Notes under the pieces: model-generated
What the model was told of the DNA's origin: nothing
Seen by the model: the letters and a program-made list of their open reading frames with translations, nothing else
Database searches by the model: none
From: Lentzea sp. NBRC 105346
GTDB lineage: Bacteria; Actinomycetota; Actinomycetes; Mycobacteriales; Pseudonocardiaceae
DNA length: 64,000 bases
Assembly (NCBI RefSeq): GCF_030269605.1
Contig: NZ_BSTQ01000014.1
Location: 124,001 to 188,000 of the forward strand
Direction: 5' to 3'
Part shown: piece after piece, positions 24,525 to 32,460 of the stretch
Layout: each line of letters starts with the position of its first letter
How positions within the stretch are numbered: position 1 is the first letter of the stretch
Program-made: the position numbers and the translations under genes

Positions 24525-25877
24525 TCATCGCGCCGCCTCCGCGAGCCGGGCGCTGGCGGTGCGCAGTTCGCCGGCCAGGGCGGTGGTGTCGGCCGAGCGC
24601 AGCTCGCCGTCCTCGACCACCGTCCTCCCGCCGACCAGTAGCAGCTTGAGCGGCGGGGTGGTCCCCAGCACCAAGGCGGCCACGGGGTCCTCGATGCCCG
24701 CGTAGTCCAGCCCGTTCAGGTTCCACACCGCGAGGTCGGCGAGCTTGCCGGGTTCGATCGAACCCAGGTGGTCGGCGCGGCCGAGGCAACGGGCGCCGCC
24801 CATCGTGCCGAGCCACAACGCCTGGCGGACGTCCAGCGCCTTGGGTCCGCCGCGCTGCCGCGCCTGGTGCAACGCCGAGCGCAGCTCGACCACCAGCCCA
24901 CCGTCCTCATTGGACGCGGCGCCGTCGACCCCCAGGCCGACCGGCGAACCGGCGTCCAGGAGGTCCCGCACCGGCGCGATGCCCGTGCCGAGCCGGCCGT
25001 TGGACGTGGGGCAGTGCGCGGACCCGGTCCGCGTGGAGCCGAGGCGCTTCACGGCCGAGTCGGACAGGTGCACGGTGTGCGCGAGCCACACGTCGTCGCC
25101 GAGCCAGCCCAGCTGTTCGGCGTACTCGGTGGGCGTGCAGCCGTTCTCACGCAGGCACTGCTCCTCCTCGTCGATCGTCTCGGCGAGGTGGGTGTGCAGG
25201 CGGACGCCGTGGCGGCGGGCCAGCTCGGCCGCACCCGTCATGAGCTCACGGCTCACCGAGAACGGCGAGCAGGGGCCGACCGCGACCCTGACCAGGGCGT
25301 TCGGTTCCGACGAGTGGTAGTCGCCGATGGCGTCCTCGGTGGCGCGCAGCGCGGCGTCGGTGTCCTCGACCAGGTTGTCCGGCGGCAGGCCGCCGTGGGA
25401 CTGGCCGCGGTCCATCGAACCCCGGATCGCCTCCAGCCGGATGCCGACCCGGCGGCCGGCCCCGACGAGCGCGTCGAAGACGTCACCGCCGCCGGAGGGA
25501 AAGACGTAGTGGTGGTCGGCGGCGGTCGTGCACCCGGTCAGCGCCAGCTTCGCCAGTCCGGCGGAAGCCGCCGCATGCGTGACCGTGTCGTCCAGGCCGC
25601 GCCAGATCGGGTACAGCGTCGTCAACCACTCGAACAGCGTCGCGTCCTGCGCCAGGCCGCGCGTCGCCCACTGGTAGAGGTGGTGGTGCGTGTTGACCAG
25701 ACCGGGCGTGACGAGGCAGCCCGACCCGTCGATGTAGGTGACAGGCTGGGCCGGGATCGGCGCCTTGCCCGCGCCGACCGCCAGGATCCGTTCGCCGTCG
25801 ATGATCACGTGGCCGGTGCGGTGTTCGGTACCCGCACTGTCCACAGTGGCCACCGCGACGTTGTCGAGGATGATCAC
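24525..25877 (-). CDS. 8-oxoguanine deaminase-like amidohydrolase
   Basis: A 450-residue metal-dependent hydrolase. It starts at GTG 25877, overlapping the iron-sulphur subunit stop by 4 bases; an N-terminal extension of the frame lies in the upstream gene. The HxH pair is H64/H66 (VNTHHHLYQW), followed by HTHLAETIDEEEQ (near 230), and the aspartate of GLGVDGAASNED (near 315). This set matches the guanine/8-oxoguanine/atrazine deaminase branch of the amidohydrolase superfamily. In this operon it probably deaminates oxidised or other aminated purines; the exact substrate is inference. It sits between the small subunits and the large subunit of xanthine dehydrogenase. Confidence 0.88.
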   Translation of the reverse strand: MIILDNVAVATVDSAGTEHRTGHVIIDGERILAVGAGKAPIPAQPVTYIDGSGCLVTPGLVNTHHHLYQWATRGLAQDATLFEWLTTLYPIWRGLDDTVTHAAASAGLAKLALTGCTTAADHHYVFPSGGGDVFDALVGAGRRVGIRLEAIRGSMDRGQSHGGLPPDNLVEDTDAALRATEDAIGDYHSSEPNALVRVAVGPCSPFSVSRELMTGAAELARRHGVRLHTHLAETIDEEEQCLRENGCTPTEYAEQLGWLGDDVWLAHTVHLSDSAVKRLGSTRTGSAHCPTSNGRLGTGIAPVRDLLDAGSPVGLGVDGAASNEDGGLVVELRSALHQARQRGGPKALDVRQALWLGTMGGARCLGRADHLGSIEPGKLADLAVWNLNGLDYAGIEDPVAALVLGTTPPLKLLLVGGRTVVEDGELRSADTTALAGELRTASARLAEAAR

Positions 25878-26335
25878 TTGCGACTCGCCGCCAATCGGAC
25901 CGCGTCCAGGATCTTCTCGTAACCCGTGCAGCGGCACAGGTTTCCGGCCAGCGCCTCGCGGATCTCCGGATCCGACGGGTTGTCCACCCGGTTGAGCAGG
26001 TCGTGTGCCGCGACGACGAGACCCGGCGTGCAGAACCCGCACTGCACAGCTCCCGCCTCGACGAACGCCTCCTGCACCGGGTCGAGGGACTCACCCTCGG
26101 CCAGCCCTTCGACGGTGCGCACCTCGCGGTCCTGCGCCTGCCCCGCGGCGACGAGGCACGAGCACACGGGCACGTCGTCCAGGTAGACCGTGCAAGACCC
26201 GCACTCGCCCTGTTCGCAGGCGTTCTTCGACCCCGGCAGGCCGAGGCGTTCGCGGAGCATGTAGAGCAGCGACTCGCCCTCCCAGACGTCGTCGGCCTGA
26301 CGCTGCTCGCCGTTGACCGTCACGTTCACGCGCAT
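25874..26335 (-). CDS. xanthine dehydrogenase, [2Fe-2S] subunit
   Basis: A 153-residue iron-sulphur protein. The plant-ferredoxin type cluster uses C40, C45, C48 and C60; the second cluster uses C99, C102, C134 and C136 (QCGFCTPG and NLCRCTG). It carries electrons from molybdenum to FAD. The start overlaps the FAD subunit end by 10 bases. All eight ligands are present, so the subunit should be functional. Confidence 0.95.
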   Translation of the reverse strand: MRVNVTVNGEQRQADDVWEGESLLYMLRERLGLPGSKNACEQGECGSCTVYLDDVPVCSCLVAAGQAQDREVRTVEGLAEGESLDPVQEAFVEAGAVQCGFCTPGLVVAAHDLLNRVDNPSDPEIREALAGNLCRCTGYEKILDAVRLAASRK

Positions 26336-27186
26336 GCCTGCTCACCTTCCAGGTATTCCTGCCAGGCCCAGCCGAGCGTTCGCCGGGCCATGACCGCCAG
26401 TGCGTGCCTGCGGTACGCGGCCGACCCGCGCACGTCGTCGATCGGGGACGCCGCCTGCGAGACCAGCTCGCCGAACTCGCGCTTCACCGAGTCCAGCAAC
26501 GGTTTCGGTGCCTCCCAGGTGAGCGCGGCGCTCAGGAAGTCCTCGGCGTCGCGTGCCCGCCGCGGTGTCGGCGCCGCCGAACCCACGGCAGCGCCGACAC
26601 GCTTCTCGTTGGGGTGCAACGAGATCGCGAACGAGCACACCGCGATCACCATGGCGTTGCGCGTGCCGATCTTGGCGAACTGCTGCGGTCCCGGCGCGGG
26701 CGGCAGGTGGATCGCGACGATCAGCTCGTCGGGTTCCAGGGCGTTGCGCTTCACACCGGTGTAGAAGTCGTCGACCGGGATCATCCGCGTGCCGCGTACG
26801 GACGCGACCTCGATGACGGCGTCGGACGCGATCAGCACGGGGTGCGTGTCACCGGCGGGCGAGGCCGCGCCGAGGTTGCCGCCGACCGTGCCGCGGTTGC
26901 GGATCTGCGGCGACCCGACCGTTCGCGACGCCATCGCCAGGCCCGGCAGCTGTGCGCCCAGCTCGTCGATGATCCGCACATACGGCACGCCCGCGCCGAT
27001 CCTGAGGCCCGGAGTCCACGTCCGCAGCTCCTCGATCCGCGTCAGGTCGAGCAGCGCGGCGGGCCTGCGGTGGTCGAAGTTCAGTTCCACCATCACGTCC
27101 GTGCCACCGGCGATCGGCACGGCGTCGGGCCGCTCGGCCTTCACGGCCAGCGCCTCCGCGAGGGTGGAGGGGCGTAGGAAGTCCAT
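26326..27186 (-). CDS. xanthine dehydrogenase, FAD subunit
   Basis: A 286-residue FAD-binding subunit. The pyrophosphate-binding motif IAGGTDVMVELNF (about residues 25-37) and the second flavin block RNRGTVGGNLGAASPAGDTHP (starting near 100) are intact. The C-terminal CO-dehydrogenase flavoprotein domain follows. It passes electrons from the iron-sulphur clusters to NAD or oxygen. It begins at the last base of the 5-hydroxyisourate hydrolase stop, so translation is coupled. Confidence 0.93.
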   Translation of the reverse strand: MDFLRPSTLAEALAVKAERPDAVPIAGGTDVMVELNFDHRRPAALLDLTRIEELRTWTPGLRIGAGVPYVRIIDELGAQLPGLAMASRTVGSPQIRNRGTVGGNLGAASPAGDTHPVLIASDAVIEVASVRGTRMIPVDDFYTGVKRNALEPDELIVAIHLPPAPGPQQFAKIGTRNAMVIAVCSFAISLHPNEKRVGAAVGSAAPTPRRARDAEDFLSAALTWEAPKPLLDSVKREFGELVSQAASPIDDVRGSAAYRRHALAVMARRTLGWAWQEYLEGEQACA

Positions 27187-27488
27187 CAGCTACCTCGATA
27201 GGTGGAGTAGGCGAACGGCGAGAGGAGCAGCGGCACGTGGTAGTGCTGTGCCGGGTCCTCGTAGTGGAACGTGAGCACGACCTCGGGGAAGAACGGCGCG
27301 ATGTCGACTGTGTGAAACACCAACCGGTAGACCCCGGCCTCCAGGCCGTCGCCCCAGCCGGTGACCCGGCCGTCGGCGTTGGTCTCGGCCGTGGCCACGA
27401 CCGTCCCGTCCTGACGCTGCAAGTCGACGGTCACGCCGCTGGCCGGCCTGCCGCGCTGCGCGTCGAGCACGTGGGTGGAGATCGTCAC
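27186..27488 (-). CDS. uraH: 5-hydroxyisourate hydrolase (transthyretin-like)
   Basis: A 100-residue protein starting at GTG 27488, with GGAGG 6 bases before it; a longer frame is not needed. The N-terminal STHVLDAQRGRPASGV and the C-terminal signature YRGS are diagnostic of the family, and the HYHVPLLLSPFAYSTY strand carries the catalytic His and substrate contacts. The enzyme hydrolyses 5-hydroxyisourate, the unstable product of urate oxidation. It is the first gene of the leftward operon. No urate oxidase or OHCU decarboxylase is in this window, so the next steps must be encoded elsewhere or be missing. Confidence 0.93.
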   Translation of the reverse strand: MTISTHVLDAQRGRPASGVTVDLQRQDGTVVATAETNADGRVTGWGDGLEAGVYRLVFHTVDIAPFFPEVVLTFHYEDPAQHYHVPLLLSPFAYSTYRGS

Positions 27489-27570
27489 TCGTCCTCCAAT
27501 CGCTGTGTGAGCCAGTACACAGAGCGTGGTCCCGCTTGGGCTAGAGCGGGGACGCATGAATCCCCAGGCT

Positions 27571-27605
27571 CCTACAGACAGTGAATTTGTGCTTTCCTAC
27601 AAACA
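27571..27605. promoter_or_regulatory. direct repeats in the uraH-pucR divergent gap, possible PucR operator
   Basis: CCTACAGACA (27571-27580) and CCTACAAACA (27596-27605) are near-identical direct repeats 25 bases apart, in the only intergenic gap (140 bases) between the purine operon and its likely regulator. Spacing of about two and a half helix turns fits a multimeric regulator, but the assignment is inference. Confidence 0.35.
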
Positions 27606-27628
27606 CCAATGGAGGAAGGTGATCAGCC

Positions 27629-29071
27629 ATGCTTCTGCGTTCCCTCCTGCAGATGCCCGAGCTGCGCCTCACCCTCCAGACGGGCTCCGAACTGCTCGAC
27701 CGCCAGGTCACGCGCGTCTACGGAACGGAGCTGCCCGACCCCAGCCGGTACCTGTCGGGCGGCGAGCTCGTGCTGTCCGGCCTGCTCTGGCACTCCGGCC
27801 CCACCTCGTCGGACGTGTTCGTCTCGGCGTTGTCGGCCGCTGGCGTCGCCGGCCTCGCCGCGTCCGAGACGGAATCGCGCGTGCTGCCGTCGGACCTGGT
27901 CGACGCCTGCGCGCGTTATCGGGTGCCGCTGCTGGAGGTGCCCGTCGACCTGTCGTTCGCGACGATCACCGAGCGGGTGTCGCTGGAGCTCGTCGGCCTG
28001 AGCAGGCACCGGCGGCTCCTGAGCGTCGTCGCCGAGGGCGCCGGGCTGAACGTGTTGCTGGAGGCGGGCGCCGCCGAGCTGGGGACCCGCTGCTGGGTGC
28101 TGTCGACCACCGGCCGCGTGGTCGCCGGCGGTGACCTGCCGGGCCGGGTCGACCTCGTCCGCGAGTTCCTGCTCGCGACCCGGCTTCCGTTGACCACAAG
28201 GGGTTTCTCGTTGCTGCCGGTGGCCGAACGCGGCGGCGCGCGGTTGACGAACTGGATCCTCGTCGTCGCCGGAGCGGTGCCCGACGAGGCCGCCGTCGAA
28301 CTGGCGTCGCTGGTCGCTCTGGAACGGTCCCGGCTGTCGCAGGGCCGTCAGATCGAGAACCGCGCGGCGGGCCCGTTGCTGAACCTGCTGCTGTCCGGCT
28401 CCGCGACCGCCGCCGAGATCGAGTCACGGGTGGCGGCGGCCGGTCTGTCCGCCGATGATCGGCTACGGGTGCTCACCGCGTCGTCTGCACGGGTGGAGCT
28501 CACCGCGTCGGTGCTGGAGGAACTGCTGCCGTCGGCCTTGGTCGCCCCGGTCGGCACCGAGGTCTACGCCCTGGCCCGCGCCGACGACGCCGTACCCGAG
28601 GGCGTCCGCGAGTCGTTGCGCGTCCTGGAACCCGGCCTCGGTTCCTCGCGCGTGCTCGTCGGCATCTCGTCCCCAGTGCGTGTGCCGGGCCTGCGCGGCG
28701 CCACCGAGGAGGCCGCCCACGCGCGCCGGCTGGGGGAGCGGCGCGGTGGCCGCACGTGCGTCGTGGCCGGCGACGAGATCGCGCTGCACCAGCTGCTGCT
28801 CGCCGGAGTGCCGTCCGAGCTGCGGGACTCGTTGCGGCGCAGACTGCTCGGGCCGGTGCTGGACTACGACGCCGAGCACGGCTCCGATCTCGTCGGGACG
28901 CTGCGGGTGTTCCTCGACTGCTCCGGGTCGTGGACCGTGGCGGCTTCGAGGCTGCACGTTCACGTCAACACGTTGCGGTACCGGGTGGGGCGGGTCGAGG
29001 AGCTGCTCGACGTGGACCTGTCGGACTTCGCGTCCCGCGTGGACCTCTACTTGGCGCTACAAGCTGGCTAG
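27629..29071 (+). CDS. PucR-family transcriptional regulator of purine catabolism
   Basis: A 480-residue regulator with an N-terminal PucR ligand domain (about 1-125), a GGDEF-like central region and a C-terminal helix-turn-helix PucR_C / HTH_30 domain (LRVFLDCSGSWTVAASRLHV near 428, then HVNTLRYRVGRVEELL). In Bacillus PucR activates purine genes in response to allantoin-type intermediates. Here it is divergent from the uraH/xanthine dehydrogenase operon, which strongly suggests it controls that operon. GGAGGAAGG lies 9 bases before the ATG. Confidence 0.9.
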   Translation: MLLRSLLQMPELRLTLQTGSELLDRQVTRVYGTELPDPSRYLSGGELVLSGLLWHSGPTSSDVFVSALSAAGVAGLAASETESRVLPSDLVDACARYRVPLLEVPVDLSFATITERVSLELVGLSRHRRLLSVVAEGAGLNVLLEAGAAELGTRCWVLSTTGRVVAGGDLPGRVDLVREFLLATRLPLTTRGFSLLPVAERGGARLTNWILVVAGAVPDEAAVELASLVALERSRLSQGRQIENRAAGPLLNLLLSGSATAAEIESRVAAAGLSADDRLRVLTASSARVELTASVLEELLPSALVAPVGTEVYALARADDAVPEGVRESLRVLEPGLGSSRVLVGISSPVRVPGLRGATEEAAHARRLGERRGGRTCVVAGDEIALHQLLLAGVPSELRDSLRRRLLGPVLDYDAEHGSDLVGTLRVFLDCSGSWTVAASRLHVHVNTLRYRVGRVEELLDVDLSDFASRVDLYLALQAG

Positions 29072-29079
29072 CATGAGCT

Positions 29080-29463
29080 ATGGCCGAAACTCCTTTCGGC
29101 AACTTCCTCCTGTACGTCATCGCGGCGGTGGCGCCCAGCGTTCTCTTCTGGCTGCTACTCCGCCTCCCGCGCCTGGTCAGGCGCCTGCGTCACCCGAAGG
29201 TCATGGCCGAGGGTCCACCGGTCGAGGCGATCGCGGCCGACCTGCGGCGCGTCCGGCGGGTACTGCGCTTCTACGAACCAGGCACACCCGCGCTGCGCCG
29301 AGTCAGCGCGCGTCAGGCATACGACGAACTGCTGAAGCAGGCCTGCCGTGCCGTCCAGGTCGAGCACCAGCTGGACGTGCTGCCCGAAGGGGTGGACAAG
29401 GACATCGAACGGCTGCGTGTGGAGGAGTCGTTGCGGTGCGCCGGGCTGCGGTTGTCAGACTGA
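29080..29463 (+). CDS. small membrane-anchored protein, unknown function
   Basis: A 127-residue protein beginning with a single transmembrane helix (LLYVIAAVAPSVLFWLLL, about residues 10-27), followed by a basic RLPRLVRRLRHPK stop-transfer and a helical cytoplasmic domain of about 85 residues with many Arg and Glu. No family was recognised. It begins 8 bases after pucR on the same strand, so it may be its co-transcribed neighbour. The last cysteine is in ESLRCAGLRL. Confidence 0.6.
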   Translation: MAETPFGNFLLYVIAAVAPSVLFWLLLRLPRLVRRLRHPKVMAEGPPVEAIAADLRRVRRVLRFYEPGTPALRRVSARQAYDELLKQACRAVQVEHQLDVLPEGVDKDIERLRVEESLRCAGLRLSD

Positions 29464-29528
29464 CGGCTGATCCGGGTTGAGCCTTTGGGCTGATGTCCGC
29501 GCACCGGCCCGTTTCTTACTGTCACGCC

Positions 29529-29840
29529 ATGAGAGTGGTGCTGGTTCTCGCGTTGCTCGCCGCCGGCTGCGCGGTGCCGCCCGACATCCGATTACGCGTC
29601 GAGGGCACCGGTACGACGGACCAACTGACCTACGTCTTCCCCGGACAGGAGGAGAAGACGCTGCGCAACCCCGACATGCCGTGGGAACGGTCCGGCGCGA
29701 AGCACGGCAAGGTGAGCCTGCGGCTGGAGGGCGTGCACGGCACGCTCACGTGCAAGATCATCATCAACGGACGGCAGGTGCGCGCCGAGACGAGCAGTTC
29801 GGGGGAAGCCGTCAACTGCACGCACGTGATGGCCGACTAA
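29529..29840 (+). CDS. MmpS-like small lipoprotein
   Basis: A 103-residue protein from ATG 29529. The signal ends in a lipobox AAGC (Cys about 16). The mature part shows the MmpS/beta-sandwich pattern: a strand with VEGTGTTDQLTYVF, a central PW motif (DMPWERSG), then LTCKIIINGRQV and a final cysteine in EAVNCTHV, which would form a disulphide with the first. In mycobacteria MmpS proteins assist MmpL exporters; no MmpL is nearby, so the role here is open. The family call rests on the pattern only. Confidence 0.55.
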   Translation: MRVVLVLALLAAGCAVPPDIRLRVEGTGTTDQLTYVFPGQEEKTLRNPDMPWERSGAKHGKVSLRLEGVHGTLTCKIIINGRQVRAETSSSGEAVNCTHVMAD

Positions 29841-30039
29841 CGGGCGCGCCGACGGGTTAACGGTTATCCCCACACGATCGCGCGAACAAGGTGCCGTTGG
29901 AACCGTTCCATCTGACCGTCCACAGTGGCGCGGATCGCATACGCGCGTTACGGGTATCTAATAAGACTCCTTGCTGTATAACAGAAATCCACACCATGCG
30001 GTGTGCTTCAGCGGTCACGGCACCGCTTAAGCTGATCTC

Positions 30040-30891
30040 ATGGCAAAGGAGTTCCGGGCGACCGTTCTCGAGCGGGCCATCGGCAGGGCGCTGGGCGAGT
30101 GGCGGCGCGACCGCGAGTTCAGCCTGTCCGAGGCGGGACGGCGGGTCGGCTTCTCGACGGCGAAGCTGTCGATGATGGAGAACGCCCTGCAGCCGTCGAC
30201 TCCCGTCGACGTGCTCGCACTCGGCTTCGTGTACCAGGTCGCGTCGCCCGAGCGGCAGCAGCTCGTGACGAACTCCGAGCACGCCCGGCAGCTGCGCACG
30301 ACCGGTGAGGCGAAGGTGCTCTTCGACGCCGTCGGCGAGTACTGCCGGCTCGAGGTCGAGGCGAACGCGTTGCGCGCCTTCAGGATCGACGTCGTGCCGG
30401 TGTTCCTGCAGATCCCGGACTACATCACCGCGCTGGCGCTCGCGGACGACCCGGTGCGCGGCAGCGTGATCGCCGAGCAGCAGATCGCGATGCGCGACGG
30501 GCGCAGGCAGCGGTTGCGCGGCAAGAACCCGCCGAAGGTCGAGGTCGTGCTGTGCGAGGCGGCGGTGCGGCAGCTGGTCGGCGGCCCGCAGGTGATGCGC
30601 GCGCAGCTGTTGCACCTCATGGAGCTCGCCGAGCTGCCGAACGTCACCATCCAGCTCATCCCGTTCGACGCGGGCGCGTACCCGGCGCACGGCTCACCGT
30701 TCACCATCCTGTCGTTCCCGCACGAGCAGCACGACGACGTGGTGTACCTGCAGTCGGTGCAGCGCGGTTCGTATGTCGAACGACCCGAGGAGCGCGAGCC
30801 TTATACGCTGAGGTTCGCGGCGCTGCAGGCGGTCGCGTTGAGTCCGGGGGAGTCGTTGGAGCTGATCGCCGAGGTGCTCAGTTCCATGTGA
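30040..30891 (+). CDS. XRE-family regulator with DUF5753 domain
   Basis: A 283-residue protein. The N-terminal helix-turn-helix (about 12-70) reads FSLSEAGRRVGFSTAKLSMM. The C-terminal DUF5753 domain (about 95-280) contains the typical VPVFLQIPDYITALALAD and QLIPFDAGAYPAHGSPF blocks. This architecture is abundant in actinomycetes, usually next to a small DUF397 gene; here the neighbour is instead a tyrosine phosphatase 9 bases downstream. The upstream 199-base gap is unusually AT-rich at 29950-30000 and probably holds the promoter. Confidence 0.88.
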   Translation: MAKEFRATVLERAIGRALGEWRRDREFSLSEAGRRVGFSTAKLSMMENALQPSTPVDVLALGFVYQVASPERQQLVTNSEHARQLRTTGEAKVLFDAVGEYCRLEVEANALRAFRIDVVPVFLQIPDYITALALADDPVRGSVIAEQQIAMRDGRRQRLRGKNPPKVEVVLCEAAVRQLVGGPQVMRAQLLHLMELAELPNVTIQLIPFDAGAYPAHGSPFTILSFPHEQHDDVVYLQSVQRGSYVERPEEREPYTLRFAALQAVALSPGESLELIAEVLSSM

Positions 30892-30900
30892 GGGGGCGTT

Positions 30901-31308
30901 GTGCTGGAAGGGGCCGTTCAACTGCCGGACGGGGCATGGGTGCGGGGGCGCGGTCTGCGCAACCCCATGCCGGCGGGCCCGGAGCCCGAGTTCGGGCTGT
31001 ACCTCGCGAAGGGGCCCGCGCCCGCGTGGCCGCATGAGCGGATCGACTGGCCGGACTTCTGGGTGCCCAGGGACGACGCCGACGCGATAGCCAAGATCCG
31101 TGACCTGCACGCGCGAGCCGTTGCGGGACAACGGGTCGAGGTCGCGTGCGCGGGCGGCAAGGGACGCACCGGCACGGTCTTCGCGTGTCTGGCGATCGTG
31201 GCAGGCGTGGCGCCCGAGAACGCCGTTGCGTGGGCACGGGAGCACTACGACCGGCACGCCGTCGAGACGCCGTGGCAGAAGCGCTGGGTCCTGCGGAAGT
31301 TCCGTTAA
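30901..31308 (+). CDS. small protein-tyrosine phosphatase-like protein
   Basis: A 135-residue protein starting at GTG 30901. It has the complete Cys-based phosphatase signature C83-x5-R89 (ACAGGKGRTGT) and an upstream WPD loop (W50-P51-D52 in IDWPDFWVP) that would supply the general acid. The size is smaller than usual dual-specificity phosphatases. It sits 9 bases after the XRE/DUF5753 gene, suggesting co-transcription; a role in modifying that regulator or its target is inference. Confidence 0.78.
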   Translation: MLEGAVQLPDGAWVRGRGLRNPMPAGPEPEFGLYLAKGPAPAWPHERIDWPDFWVPRDDADAIAKIRDLHARAVAGQRVEVACAGGKGRTGTVFACLAIVAGVAPENAVAWAREHYDRHAVETPWQKRWVLRKFR

Positions 31309-31394
31309 CTGTTCATCCGCTGTCGATGTGGCGCATGTGCCCGGCCCCTGCGAAAGACTCGGGACCGCAACCCGAATCCACGAGGAGGCGGCAC

Positions 31395-32288
31395 ATGCAG
31401 GCCAGAATCGGTGTCCTGGTCGCGGCTCTGCTCGGGCTCACGCTCGGCGTCGCGGCACCGGCCACCGCAGGCTCCAGCTTTCCGACCGAGATCGCGTTAC
31501 CGGCGGGCTGGCAGCCCGAAGGCATCGCGATCAGCGGCACGACGGCCTACTTCGGGTCGCGGGTCGACGGGTCCATCTACGCGGCCGACCTGCGGACCGG
31601 CAAGGGCGAGGTGTTCGCCAAGGGCACGGTCGCGAACTCGCTCGGCATGAAGGTCGACGCCCGCAAGCGGCTGTGGGTCGCGGGCGGGCCGTCCGGGCAG
31701 GGACGCGTGTACGACACCCGGACGGGGAAGCTGCTCGCCACCTACCAGTTCGCCACCGCCGACACGTTCGTCAACGATGTCATCATCCGCGACGGCGAGG
31801 CGTGGTTCACCGACTCACGCCAAGCCGTGCTGTACCACGTGGGCCTGAACCTTCCGAAGGACCACAAGGTCCTGAAGCTCACCGGAGACCTCCAGGTCAC
31901 GCCGGGCGCCACGAACCTGAACGGCATTGAAACATTCGAAAACAGTTTGCTCAGCGTGCAGAGCAACACGGGGAAGCTGTTCCTGATCGACCCGTGCACC
32001 GGCGTCACCAAGAACGTGAGCCTCAACGGAGAAACGCTCACAAATGGTGACGGCCTGCTGCGTCGCGGTCACACGCTGTACGTTGTGCAGAACCGGTTGA
32101 ACACCGTCGCCAAGTACCGGCTCACCCCAGAGGGTGCAACTTTGGTCTCCAAGACGACGGACCCGCGGTTCGACGTGCCGACGACCGTCGCGGCGTTCGG
32201 CAACCGGCTCTACCTGCCGAATGCCCGTTTCAGCACCCCTCCCACGCCTACGACCCCCTACAACGCGGTCGCCATCGGGCGGTTCTGA
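31395..32288 (+). CDS. secreted SMP-30/gluconolactonase-like beta-propeller protein
   Basis: A 297-residue exported protein; ATG 31395 is chosen because AGGAGG lies 7 bases upstream and a Sec signal (VLVAALLGLTLGVAAPATAG) follows directly. The mature chain has six repeats of a beta-propeller with phrases such as GWQPEGIAISGTTAYFGS, RVYDTRTGKLLATYQF, EAWFTDSRQAVLYHV, and NGDGLLRRGHTLYVV. The repeats recall SMP-30/gluconolactonase proteins, but the metal ligands cannot be assigned reliably, so it could be a structural or binding propeller. Confidence 0.75.
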   Translation: MQARIGVLVAALLGLTLGVAAPATAGSSFPTEIALPAGWQPEGIAISGTTAYFGSRVDGSIYAADLRTGKGEVFAKGTVANSLGMKVDARKRLWVAGGPSGQGRVYDTRTGKLLATYQFATADTFVNDVIIRDGEAWFTDSRQAVLYHVGLNLPKDHKVLKLTGDLQVTPGATNLNGIETFENSLLSVQSNTGKLFLIDPCTGVTKNVSLNGETLTNGDGLLRRGHTLYVVQNRLNTVAKYRLTPEGATLVSKTTDPRFDVPTTVAAFGNRLYLPNARFSTPPTPTTPYNAVAIGRF

Positions 32289-32297
32289 ATCGTGCTG

Positions 32298-32329
32298 CCA
32301 GGGGTCGCTGCTAGCAACGTGACCCCTGG
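32298..32329 (+). terminator. stem-loop after the propeller gene, candidate terminator
   Basis: CCAGGGGTC (32298-32306) and GACCCCTGG (32321-32329) form a 9-bp stem with a 14-base loop, 9 bases after the stop of the upstream gene. No T-tract follows, as is frequent in actinobacteria. Confidence 0.55.
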
Positions 32330-32460
32330 ACCGGGTATCGCATCTGTCACACGACTAGGTACCCTGCCAGTCGCGTTACGCGCGTGATCGATGCCGTATG
32401 GTGACATTGATCTTGTGGCGTGATCGGGTCCGTAGCCAATCGGGTGATCGTGGGGCGTTT

